A DNA stretch of 64,000 nucleotides, taken from the NCBI GenBank assembly GCA_964619055.1, contig CAZUDB010000002.1, forward strand, positions 1 through 64,000, given 5' to 3'. This document shows, piece after piece, positions 7,426 to 15,621 of the stretch (position 1 is its first letter; each line of letters starts with the position of its first letter). A program made the translations under genes and the position numbers. The notes below the pieces were generated by a model that saw only the letters and a list, made by a program, of their open reading frames with translations, was not told the origin of the DNA and did no database searches. This DNA is from CAYVUM01 sp964619055 (GTDB taxonomy: Bacteria > Pseudomonadota > Alphaproteobacteria > Rhodospirillales > Defluviicoccaceae).

Positions 7426-9122
7426 TTCCCCCGTCCGGCCGTCGCGTCGGCAGCGGTGGTCTCGGCGTTCCCTGCGTCGCTGTCATCGGACGGTTTGTCG
7501 GTCTCTTTGTGCCACAGGTCCAAAATGGCGCCGGCTAGCTTGAGGCCTGTGTCCGTGGCTTCCTGCCCCACCGGCGTCATGCCGGCATGGCGCAGCACCA
7601 TGATCGCCTGCTCGCTGCCACCCCGGACGAGCATGTCCAGATCAGGAAACTCATGCCGACGCACGGCGGCCAAACCTTCGGCAACGCCTGGCGTTCCGGT
7701 CGTGTCGACCAGGGCCAGGGCCTCCGACGCACGAACCCCGTTTAGAATATCCGCACGCGTGGCATCGCCGAAATAGACGGGCTCGCCCTGCAGGCGCCCA
7801 TCGCGGACGCGCTCCGGGCTCAGGTCGAGCACCACATAGGGAACCCGGTAAGCCCGCAGCATCCGCGCGACGATGGCCCCCACTTCGCCGAACCCCACAA
7901 TGATCACGTGCCGACTGACGTCGAGGCGGTCGCCAATGATGCTGTCAGCCCTGCCGCGGCGCCGGTCCAAGCGCTCGGCGAGCCAGCCACCGCCGACCAG
8001 CACGATGGGTGTCAGGATCATTGTTAGGGTCACGACGGCGAACAGCATCTGCAAGTCCGCAAACGTGAGCAGGCCCGCGATGGTGGCGGCGGTGAACGAA
8101 ACAAAGGCGAACTCGCCACCTTGGGCGAGTAGCCCGCCGATACGAAACGCCCGGGCGCGCCCGAACCGGAAGGCGCCGGCGAGGGCGGCCGTGATCACGA
8201 ACTTGCCAAGCATCAGAGCCACGGCCAAGCCCACGACGATGGCCAGGTTGTCGGCCAGGAACGACAGATTGACGGCCATGCCGACGGTCAAGAAGAACAG
8301 GCCCAAAAGCAGCCCGCGAAACGGCTGAACGTCGGCCTCGACTTGGTGGCGAAACTCCGTTTCCGCCAGCAACAGCCCGGCCAGGAAGCCGCCGAAGGCC
8401 ATCGACAGGCCGGCGAGGTGCGTGGCCCAGGCCGTCCCCAATGCCACAAGCAGGACCATGCCGACGAACACTTCCGGGCTTTTGGCCCGCGCAACGATCC
8501 GAAACGCAGGCCGCAGCACGAGGCGTCCCACGACCAGAATAACGGCGATAGCGATCGCGGCCTTGACGATTGCCAATCCAAGTTCGTGCAGAAAGTGGCC
8601 GGCATCGGCGCTGAGGGCTTCGATCAGAACCAGGATCGGGCCCACGGCCAGGTCCTGCAACAGCAGGACGGCCACCGTGGTCCGCCCGCTGGTTGTATTC
8701 ATTTTGCCGAGATCGTTCAGCACGGGCAGGACGACGGCGGTAGACGAAAGCGCCAACGCACCACCAATGATCACGGCCGGTCCCCAATCGAGGCCGAGAA
8801 CGTTGGCAATGCCGGCAATCGCCGCAGCGGTGAGGACGATCTGCAGCGCGCCCAGCGCGTAGACCCGGGAACTGACCAGGCGGAGCTGCTCGCGGGTAAA
8901 CTCCAGGCCGATGGTGAAGAGCAAAAAGACAACGCCAAGCTCCGCCACCTCCTGCATGTCGGCGATGTCGCTGACGATGGCGAACCCGCCGGGGCCGATC
9001 ACGATTCCGGCGATCAGATAGCCGATAACGGAACCGACGCGCAGACGCTCGAACAGGGATACACCGGCTACAGCCGCAATGAGCAAGACCAGGATCTGGG
9101 GCAGAAACGACTCATGCGGCAT
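7422..9122 (-). CDS. Kef-type K+/H+ antiporter (CPA2) with RCK domain
   Basis: 566 residues from the chosen ATG. The N-terminal CPA2 Na+/H+-exchanger-like domain (about 10-385) has roughly 12 membrane helices. A TrkA-N/RCK domain follows (about 400-520), with nucleotide-binding motif VGFGEVGAIVARML and the acidic VVLDLSPERV strand end. Overall this is a KefB/KefC-like antiporter. The start at 9122 is preferred over an upstream in-frame ATG (9197), which would overlap the Usp gene; AAGGAT lies upstream at a loose distance. It sits between UspA and ChaC on one transcript, which suggests a stress or electrophile-response role (inference). Confidence 0.88.
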   Translation of the reverse strand: MPHESFLPQILVLLIAAVAGVSLFERLRVGSVIGYLIAGIVIGPGGFAIVSDIADMQEVAELGVVFLLFTIGLEFTREQLRLVSSRVYALGALQIVLTAAAIAGIANVLGLDWGPAVIIGGALALSSTAVVLPVLNDLGKMNTTSGRTTVAVLLLQDLAVGPILVLIEALSADAGHFLHELGLAIVKAAIAIAVILVVGRLVLRPAFRIVARAKSPEVFVGMVLLVALGTAWATHLAGLSMAFGGFLAGLLLAETEFRHQVEADVQPFRGLLLGLFFLTVGMAVNLSFLADNLAIVVGLAVALMLGKFVITAALAGAFRFGRARAFRIGGLLAQGGEFAFVSFTAATIAGLLTFADLQMLFAVVTLTMILTPIVLVGGGWLAERLDRRRGRADSIIGDRLDVSRHVIIVGFGEVGAIVARMLRAYRVPYVVLDLSPERVRDGRLQGEPVYFGDATRADILNGVRASEALALVDTTGTPGVAEGLAAVRRHEFPDLDMLVRGGSEQAIMVLRHAGMTPVGQEATDTGLKLAGAILDLWHKETDKPSDDSDAGNAETTAADATAGRGK

Positions 9123-9169
9123 GGCGGCGAAACGATCCTTAATGGCGTGGTCGTGAGGCGCGCCGTTTG

Positions 9170-9598
9170 TTACTCCCGCACCACCATCACCGAGCACTTG
9201 GCATGGCGGACGACGCGCGCCGCTTCCGGGCCGAGTAGGTAGTCCCTAAACTCGGGACGATGGGCCGCCATTACTATGAGGTCGCAGTGCTCCTCCCGGC
9301 CCGCCTTGACGATCTCCTCGTTGACGGCACCGGCAACAACCCGGCGTCGAACGTCGATCGCCTCCGGGACGAACTCTGCCACAAACTCCGTCAACTCCGC
9401 CATGCGCCGCGACATCTGTGTTTGGGCATAGTCTTGCGGCAGATACTCGCTGGCCATGCCCGACGCGATCGGCGGAACAACGGAGAGCACATGCAGGCAG
9501 CCGTCGCCGGCGCGGCACAACTCGATAGCCACCGGAAGGGCTTTGCGCCATGAGCCGGCGTCGTCGAGATCGATGGGAACAAGGATAGTCTTGAACAC
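9170..9598 (-). CDS. Universal stress protein (UspA family)
   Basis: 142-residue single-domain Usp protein beginning FKTILVPIDLDD, the family's first strand with the nucleotide-contacting Asp. It ends with a GPEAARVVRHAKCSVMVV stretch matching the usual G-S-x-A-x-x-V-x-x-x-A-x-C-P block. The Ser that normally follows the glycine is Pro here, so ATP binding could be altered. It is the first gene of the Usp–Kef–ChaC unit, 47 bp before the antiporter start. Confidence 0.87.
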   Translation of the reverse strand: MFKTILVPIDLDDAGSWRKALPVAIELCRAGDGCLHVLSVVPPIASGMASEYLPQDYAQTQMSRRMAELTEFVAEFVPEAIDVRRRVVAGAVNEEIVKAGREEHCDLIVMAAHRPEFRDYLLGPEAARVVRHAKCSVMVVRE

Positions 9599-9693
9599 GC
9601 GTCACCCCAGTTGGCGATCGGCCGCAATTACAGGGCGTCCGTTTACCCGGTGCCGGGACCGCCCGCTCCCGCAGGCCCTATAGCGCAGGGCCT

Positions 9694-10692
9694 TTAGCGC
9701 AGGCCGGCCTCGGAGAAAAAACGCGCCGCACCCTCATGAGGCGGTGCCGTCAAGCCGCGCGACACCATATCCGCGGGCTTCAACTCCAAGAACACCGGAT
9801 GCAGACGCCGGAACTCCTCCAACTGCTCGAACACCGCTTTGGTAATGGCGTAGGTTGTGTCTGCGCTCGTGGCGTCGGAGGTGACCACCGTCGCGGTGAG
9901 CGCGAACGTCGGGACGTCTTCGCCGTTTCCTCGATACAAGCCGCCGGGCACGACGGTCTTCGAGAAAAAGCGATTTTCCGAGACGATGCCGTCGATCTCT
10001 GGGCCTTCCACCGCGACGATCACGGAGTCGCAGCCTGTGGTTGCCTCCTTGATGGACGCGCTGGGGTGGCCCACGGTGAAGACAAACGCGTCAATCTCAC
10101 CGTCACAAAGAGCTTGCGAATGATCCGATGCCGGCAACTCGGTCACTTCCGCAAAGGTTTCGGGTGTCCATCCGAAGGCCTCCATCACGACCTCCATGGT
10201 TTGGCGCTGGCCCGAACCCGGATTGCCGATGTTAACCCGTTTTCCGGGCAGGTCCGCGATGGACCGGATGTTACTGGCCTTGCTAGCAACCACCGTGAAC
10301 GGCTCGGCATGGACGGAAAACAGCGAACGCAAGTCCTCGTACTTGCCAGCGTCGGCAAATGGGCCGGTGCCCTCGACAGCATGAAATTGAACATCGGACT
10401 GGACCACGCCCAAGTCCAATTCGCCGGCACGAAGACCTTTCACGTTGGTGATCGAGCCGCCCGTGCTCTCCACCGCACACCGCACGCCCGTTTCTTTGCG
10501 GACTTTGTTAACCAAGCGGCAAATGGCGCCGCCGAGCGGATAATAAATGCCGGTGACTCCGCCCGTGCCGACGGTCACGAACGTCTGCGTTTTTGCCTGG
10601 GCCGCGACCATGGCGGGCACCGACAGCATGACCAGCGCCAGGACCATGGCCAGTGCGCCTGCGAGCCAACGTGAGATGTGCGTATACACCAT
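9694..10692 (-). CDS. TAXI family TRAP transporter solute-binding protein
   Basis: 332 residues. A signal peptide (about 1-31, cleavage after MVAAQA or nearby) is followed by the TAXI (TRAP-associated extracytoplasmic immunogenic) fold. VTVGTGGVTGIYYPLGGAIC is the diagnostic N-terminal block and LPGKRVNIGNPGSGQR a second. The family binds small carboxylates such as glutamate or dicarboxylates in the periplasm for a TRAP carrier. The start at 10692 has a textbook ribosome site, AAGGAGGAG, 8 bases upstream, so the longer frame to 10938 is rejected. No TRAP membrane subunit is adjacent. Confidence 0.92.
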   Translation of the reverse strand: MVYTHISRWLAGALAMVLALVMLSVPAMVAAQAKTQTFVTVGTGGVTGIYYPLGGAICRLVNKVRKETGVRCAVESTGGSITNVKGLRAGELDLGVVQSDVQFHAVEGTGPFADAGKYEDLRSLFSVHAEPFTVVASKASNIRSIADLPGKRVNIGNPGSGQRQTMEVVMEAFGWTPETFAEVTELPASDHSQALCDGEIDAFVFTVGHPSASIKEATTGCDSVIVAVEGPEIDGIVSENRFFSKTVVPGGLYRGNGEDVPTFALTATVVTSDATSADTTYAITKAVFEQLEEFRRLHPVFLELKPADMVSRGLTAPPHEGAARFFSEAGLR

Positions 10693-11098
10693 GCGCCCTC
10701 TCCTCCTTGTCCGGAGCCGGCGCTCGTACCGCCAGCACCTTCCTACCGTGCATCCGTCCCGGCGCACCGTCGTCACGGCGTCCCGCACCGCGAGATGCCG
10801 GCATGCGAGCAACCCCGGGGAGCAGCTTAGCGGTCGCCGCCCTGCCATGGCAATGCGACACTGGCCGCGCTTCCGCTTCCCTGGGAGGGCGTTTGGGCCC
10901 CATCGGACATGGACGGCCATGAGCACGAGCGATACCATGACCTCACGGACACGGCGGACCGATTCCGTGTTGTCTTGCGGTGCTCTTATCCCTCACGTGC
11001 CGTTGCCGCGAGGCGCCATCCTGACACCTGATTGCGTGTCTTCAACGATAGAGCTCCCGTGCGTGGCCAACGCCGGGAGTTAGATAGGGTTGCGTACC
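10693..11098. other. Non-coding region between divergent TAXI protein and apt
   Basis: About 400 bp between two divergent genes, so it should hold both promoters. Reading both strands, the only clear elements are the ribosome site of the TAXI gene and a 10-bp palindrome ATGCCGGCAT at 10795-10804. No convincing sigma70-type pair, tRNA or small ORF with a ribosome site was found. Confidence 0.4.
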
Positions 11099-11617
11099 AT
11101 GGACATCCGCGATCACATCCGAGCCATTCCGGACTTTCCGAAACCCGGCATCCTTTTTTATGACATTTCCACGCTGCTTGCCCATCCCGATGCTTGGTCG
11201 GTTGCCATGGGGCGGATGGCCAAAGCCGTTAGCCGTCAAGCGCCGGATCTCCTGGCCGGGATTGAGTCGCGGGGGTTTCTGGTGGCCGCTCCGCTTGCCC
11301 TGAAGCTGGGGCTCGGGTTCGTCATGGTGCGCAAGCGCGGCAAGCTGCCGGGCCGGACGATCCCGCACGAGTACGCCCTGGAGTATGGCAACGACGTCAT
11401 CGAAATCCAGGACGACGCGATCACGCCCGGTCAGCGCATCGTCGTTCTGGACGACCTGCTCGCCACCGGCGGGACGATGGTTGCGGCAACCGAGTTGTTG
11501 CGCCGGGCGGGGGCTGATGTCGTGGGCTCGGCCTGCATCATCGAGCTTAAGTTCCTGGATGGGCGGGCCAAAATCGACGTTCCGTTTACGTCGCTGGTCA
11601 GCTACGAAGTGGGTTAG
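11099..11617 (+). CDS. apt: Adenine phosphoribosyltransferase
   Basis: 172 residues. It converts adenine and PRPP to AMP in purine salvage. The N-terminus IRDHIRAIPDFPKPGILFYDI is typical of Apt, and IVVLDDLLATGGTM is the PRPP-binding motif of type I phosphoribosyltransferases. The ATG at 11099 matches family N-termini; a TTG at 11090 is in frame but less likely. A purine permease gene follows 101 bp downstream on the same strand, giving an uptake-plus-salvage pair. Confidence 0.95.
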   Translation: MDIRDHIRAIPDFPKPGILFYDISTLLAHPDAWSVAMGRMAKAVSRQAPDLLAGIESRGFLVAAPLALKLGLGFVMVRKRGKLPGRTIPHEYALEYGNDVIEIQDDAITPGQRIVVLDDLLATGGTMVAATELLRRAGADVVGSACIIELKFLDGRAKIDVPFTSLVSYEVG

Positions 11618-11718
11618 GGGAAAACCCTCTCCAGACGCCCGATCAAGGGCGCGTCGATCCGCGTGGTCGCAACCGGGGCGGCCGCGGCGGACGCACATTT
11701 GCTTTTGGGGCAACTCCG

Positions 11719-13014
11719 ATGATCGAGCGCCACTTCAAGCTGGCCGAGCACGGAACAACGATTCCGAAAGAGGTCCTCGCCGGCGTCACCACCTTCCTGA
11801 CCATGGCCTACATCATTTTCGTCAACCCGGCGATCCTGGCCGAGGCCGGGATGGACCGGGGGGCCGTGTTCGTCGCAACCTGCGTCGCGGCCGCTTTCGG
11901 CACCTTTGTGATGGGTGTCTACGCCAACTATCCCATCGCTCTCGCGCCTGGCATGGGGCTGAATGCCTTTTTTGCTTTCACGGTCGTGCTGACCCAGGGG
12001 TTTACCTGGCAACAGGCGTTGACGGCCGTCCTCCTCTCCGGGCTGCTGTTCGTTGGGCTGTCGCTGTTCCGCGTCCGCGAATATGTGATCGACGCCGTGC
12101 CGAGGGGTCTGAAGCTGGCCGTTTCCGCCGGTATCGGGTTATTCCTCGGCATTATTGCCTTGCAAAACGCTGGGATCATCGTTGATCACCCGGCAACGCT
12201 GGTCACCCTTGGCGATGTCACTCAGTGGCCGGCGATCCTGTTCCTTGTCGGCTTCGTGCTGATCGTTGTCCTGAACCAGATCGGCATCATCGGCGGCACC
12301 ATCCTCGGCATCCTCGGCGTCGCGCTCCTCGGGTTGCCGCTCGGGTTGACGGAGTACACGGGGGTCCTGGCGATGCCGCCGGACCCAACACCGACGCTGT
12401 TCGCGTTCGATTTCTCAAGAACGTTCGAACTGGCGTTCCTCATCATCGTGTTCAGCCTGCTGTTTGTGGATCTTTTCGACACGGCCGGCACCCTCATCGG
12501 CGTTGCCCATCGCGGCGGGCTGTTGGATGCGAACGGCAAATTGCCGCGCATTAAGCGCGCGCTGTTGGCCGACAGTTCGGCCACGGTCGTGGGCTCGGCG
12601 CTTGGCACCTCCAACACCACCAGCTACATCGAAAGCGCCGCGGGCGTCGCCGTTGGTGGACGCACCGGGCTCGCCTCCGTCGTTACCGCGCTGCTGTTGC
12701 TGGCCGCCCTGTTCTTTTCGCCGCTGGCCGGGATGATCCCCAAATACGCGACCGCGGCGGCGCTCCTTTACGTAGCATGTCTTATGACCCGCGGGCTCGC
12801 CGAGGTGGATTGGTCGGACGCGACCGAGTATGCCCCCGCCGTGGTGACGGCGATCGCCATGCCGTTGACGTACTCCATCGCCACGGGCATCGGTTTCGGC
12901 TTCATCACCTACGCACTCATGAAACTGCTCAGCGGACGGTTCAAGGAAGCCTCGCCGGCCGTGATCGGCCTGGCGCTGATCTTCTGCCTGAAGTTCGCGC
13001 TGGTGGGATCGTAG
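11719..13014 (+). CDS. Purine (hypoxanthine/guanine/adenine) permease, AzgA type
   Basis: 431-residue member of the nucleobase-cation symporter-2 group, AzgA/PbuG-like branch. Family markers include TTFLTMAYIIFVNPAIL near the N-terminus, LAPGMGLNAFFAF, and DLFDTAGTLIGVA with GTSNTTSYIESAAG, which line the substrate site. About 12-14 membrane helices are expected. Located directly after apt, it likely imports adenine, guanine or hypoxanthine. The exact substrate cannot be assigned from sequence. Confidence 0.92.
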   Translation: MIERHFKLAEHGTTIPKEVLAGVTTFLTMAYIIFVNPAILAEAGMDRGAVFVATCVAAAFGTFVMGVYANYPIALAPGMGLNAFFAFTVVLTQGFTWQQALTAVLLSGLLFVGLSLFRVREYVIDAVPRGLKLAVSAGIGLFLGIIALQNAGIIVDHPATLVTLGDVTQWPAILFLVGFVLIVVLNQIGIIGGTILGILGVALLGLPLGLTEYTGVLAMPPDPTPTLFAFDFSRTFELAFLIIVFSLLFVDLFDTAGTLIGVAHRGGLLDANGKLPRIKRALLADSSATVVGSALGTSNTTSYIESAAGVAVGGRTGLASVVTALLLLAALFFSPLAGMIPKYATAAALLYVACLMTRGLAEVDWSDATEYAPAVVTAIAMPLTYSIATGIGFGFITYALMKLLSGRFKEASPAVIGLALIFCLKFALVGS

Positions 13015-13055
13015 CACCGGCATGCCGTTGGTGGCGATCGGAGCTAAGGATCGGG

Positions 13056-14159
13056 TTAAGCCGCGCCGCCGGTGTGGCCGCGCCCGATTCGCACCACCTT
13101 TTTCATGACCGTCGGCAGTGCCTGCTCGCCCAAGCGAGCCACCGGCCACCACAGGCCATCAGTGGTCGCACCTTCCCGGATTTGAGCGGCCAGCACATCC
13201 AAGCTCAGATGGAAATGGGTGAAGGTGTGGCCCACCGTCTCCGGCAGCCGTTGCCAGCGCGCAGGGCAAGGGGCAGCCGCACGCACCGCCTTGGCGACGG
13301 TCCAAGTCTCCGCCTGCCACGGAGTGGTTGGCACCTCCATCATGCCGCCGAGCAGGCCGTGCTCCGGGCGGCGGCGCAGCAGAACCGTGCCATCTGGGCG
13401 AGTGAGCCAGAAGGCGACCCCGTGACGCCTGGGCTTCTCCGGTTTTTCGGGCTTCACCGGGAACCGCTCCGGCTCACCCGTCGCGCGGGCGCGGCAGGGA
13501 CCGTGCCAGGGGCAGGTCAGGCACTTTGGTCGGCGCGGTGTGCAAACGGTGGCGCCCAAATCCATCAGCGCTTGCGCGAGGTCGCCGGGCCGTCCGCGTT
13601 CTGGCTCATGATCAGCGAAGGCGGACGACAGGCGTGCCACCGGGTCCCGAGCCGCCGGCAGGGGCGTCTCGATGGCGGTGAGCCGCGTCGTGACCCGCAC
13701 CACGTTGCCGTCCACAGGTACGGTGGGCCGGTTGAAGGCGATCGCGGCAATCGCAGCGGCCGTGTATTCCCCCACGCCCGGCAGCGCGCGCAGGCCAACC
13801 TCCGTTGCCGGGAACCGCCCGCCGTGGTCCCGCACCACGGCCTTGGCGCAGGCGTGCAGGTTGCGTGCCCGAGCGTAGTAGCCGAGGCCCTGCCACATCA
13901 CTAGGATCTGGTCCAGATCCGCCGCGGCTAGAGCCTCCACGTTTGGCCAGCGGGCGACAAAGGCACAGAAGTAATTGATGGCGGCCGCGACGGTCGTTTG
14001 CTGCAGCATGATTTCGCTGAGCCATACGCGGTACGGGTCCGACACCTCGCCCGGTGGTGCCCGCCACGGCAGGCTGCGGCGATGGCGGTCGTACCATCGC
14101 AGCAGATCGTGCCGAAGGTCTCCTGGAGGGGCGGGTAGGCAGAGCTGCGTTGCGTTCAT
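13056..14159 (-). CDS. mutY: Adenine DNA glycosylase MutY
   Basis: 367 residues. It removes adenine mispaired with 8-oxoguanine. Features: catalytic Glu in SEIMLQQTTV, helix-hairpin-helix LPGVGEYTAAAI, catalytic Asp in PVDGNVVRV, a 4Fe-4S site with spacing C-X6-C-X2-C-X5-C (CTPRRPKCLTCPWHGPC), and a C-terminal Nudix-like 8-oxoG recognition domain (about 230-360). The start was placed at 14159, where homology begins; GGAGG abuts the ATG with almost no spacer, so translation may be weak. The gene is divergent from dciA, with 53 bp between starts. Confidence 0.94.
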   Translation of the reverse strand: MNATQLCLPAPPGDLRHDLLRWYDRHRRSLPWRAPPGEVSDPYRVWLSEIMLQQTTVAAAINYFCAFVARWPNVEALAAADLDQILVMWQGLGYYARARNLHACAKAVVRDHGGRFPATEVGLRALPGVGEYTAAAIAAIAFNRPTVPVDGNVVRVTTRLTAIETPLPAARDPVARLSSAFADHEPERGRPGDLAQALMDLGATVCTPRRPKCLTCPWHGPCRARATGEPERFPVKPEKPEKPRRHGVAFWLTRPDGTVLLRRRPEHGLLGGMMEVPTTPWQAETWTVAKAVRAAAPCPARWQRLPETVGHTFTHFHLSLDVLAAQIREGATTDGLWWPVARLGEQALPTVMKKVVRIGRGHTGGAA

Positions 14160-14212
14160 CCTCCGGAGCTTATAGCGTTTACAGGGAAGCGGCGACGATT
14201 CCGGAGGCCGAC

Positions 14213-14752
14213 GTGACGATACCGGGTCAGGATCAGTCCGAGGGGGCACCCGATCAAGCCGAACGCCGCTGTGTCCGGTCCGGGCCGCGGGCGCTGGCCG
14301 AACCGCTTTGCCGCTTGACCACACCGTTGTTCCGCAAGCGCGGGTTCGCCGACAGCGCCCTTGTTGACGAGTGGGCCACGATCGTTGGCCCGCGACTGGC
14401 GGCTGCAAGCCTGCCTGAGCGGATCAGCTTCCCGCCACGGCAGCGCCGTGAGGGGACGCTTCATTTGCGGGTGGTCCACGGCAGCTTGGCTCTGGAACTG
14501 CAACACTTACAGCCTCTGCTCATCGAAAAGGTCAATGCCCATCTCGGCTATCCCGCGGTATCGCAGGTGCGGTTCATGCAAGGGCCGGTGCCCGCGGCGG
14601 CTGTACCGTCGACGCCAGAGCTTCAGCCGACAATGGAGGCGACCGATCGGCAGCGCCTCACCGATTCGATTGCCGATGTCGCCGATCCCGGCCTCCGGGC
14701 GGCTCTGGAGGACCTGGGACGGGCAGTATTTAGCCGAAAACGCCCCACATAA
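14213..14752 (+). CDS. DciA-like (DUF721) protein
   Basis: 179 residues. A DUF721/DciA domain spans about 35-130, with the usual LxxPLFRKRGF opening and a LRVVHGSLALELQHLQPLLIE core. DciA proteins are replicative helicase (DnaB) operators or loaders in bacteria lacking DnaC; this annotation follows the family. The GTG start at 14213 has GGAGG 5 bases upstream. A longer ATG frame from 14054 would run through the mutY coding region and is rejected. The order mutY–DUF721–dsbA–smc is conserved in alphaproteobacteria. Confidence 0.85.
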   Translation: MTIPGQDQSEGAPDQAERRCVRSGPRALAEPLCRLTTPLFRKRGFADSALVDEWATIVGPRLAAASLPERISFPPRQRREGTLHLRVVHGSLALELQHLQPLLIEKVNAHLGYPAVSQVRFMQGPVPAAAVPSTPELQPTMEATDRQRLTDSIADVADPGLRAALEDLGRAVFSRKRPT

Positions 14753-14840
14753 CGGGGGTTCCGTTCAGGGCCGCTGCGGCCGCCTTGACGGCAATCGCGT
14801 AACCAGCCTACCAACAACATATTGTGTATAAGGTGTTCAC

Positions 14841-15602
14841 ATGCCGCGAACTCTGCGACTCCTCAGCATGAGCTTGGTGTTGACCGCGTTGGCAGCACCA
14901 CTCAATCAGCCCCACGCTGGCGATCCTGCGGCCACCGCCGCACAGGCCAAGCCGGCCGAAACGGCGCCCGCCGAGGCCCAGGCATCGGAGCCAACCGATG
15001 TGGACGCCATGCTGGCCGAGCGGACCCTGGGTAACCCCGATGCGCCCGTTACGCTCGTTGAGTACTCGTCGCTGACCTGCCCGCATTGCGCTAGCTTCCA
15101 CCGCGCCACCTTGCCGCAGATCAAGCAGCGATATGTCGACACCGATCAGGTGCGGATCGTGTACCACGATTTTCCCCTGGACCCGTTCGCCTTGGCCGGT
15201 GCGATGATCGCGCGCTGCGTCAGCTCCGAGGACGGGCCGTACTTCGACTTCCTGGAAACCCTGTTTGCCGAGCAGGACGAGTGGGCCCGCGCAGAGCAGC
15301 CGCGGGACGCCTTGCAAGCGTTGGCGGCCGATGCCGGGTTGGACGAGCCGGCGTTCAATGCCTGCCTGGCCAATGGCCCGCTGCTTGCCGGTATCCGGTC
15401 GCGCACGCTGGAGGCAGCGGAGTCGCTGAACATTCAGTCCACGCCAACGTTCTTCGTGAACGGCGAGCGGGTCTCCGGGGCGCGCCCGTTTTCCGATTTC
15501 CAGACCATCATCGAGCGCAAGTTGAAAGAAGCCGAGCAAGCATCCGCTGTCGATGCGCCGGCCACGGTGGCTTCGGCCCGCGCTGTCGTCCCCGCCGACT
15601 AA
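14841..15602 (+). CDS. DsbA-like thiol:disulfide oxidoreductase
   Basis: 253 residues. An N-terminal signal peptide (about 1-26) is followed by an Ala/Pro/Glu-rich linker (27-52), then a thioredoxin-fold DsbA-like domain with active site CPHC in SSLTCPHCASFH, and the cis-Pro loop STPTFFVNG. It should work in the periplasm on disulfide formation or isomerisation. AAGGTG lies just before the ATG. Its 3' end is followed 19 bp later by the smc start. Confidence 0.92.
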   Translation: MPRTLRLLSMSLVLTALAAPLNQPHAGDPAATAAQAKPAETAPAEAQASEPTDVDAMLAERTLGNPDAPVTLVEYSSLTCPHCASFHRATLPQIKQRYVDTDQVRIVYHDFPLDPFALAGAMIARCVSSEDGPYFDFLETLFAEQDEWARAEQPRDALQALAADAGLDEPAFNACLANGPLLAGIRSRTLEAAESLNIQSTPTFFVNGERVSGARPFSDFQTIIERKLKEAEQASAVDAPATVASARAVVPAD

Positions 15603-15621
15603 CCGGAGGTTCTTCCGCCCA

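Noticed and set aside
8343..9242. Plus-strand frame of 299 codons
   Set aside because: Antisense to the Kef-type antiporter gene; product is rich in Gln/Asp/Gly/His with no recognisable domain.
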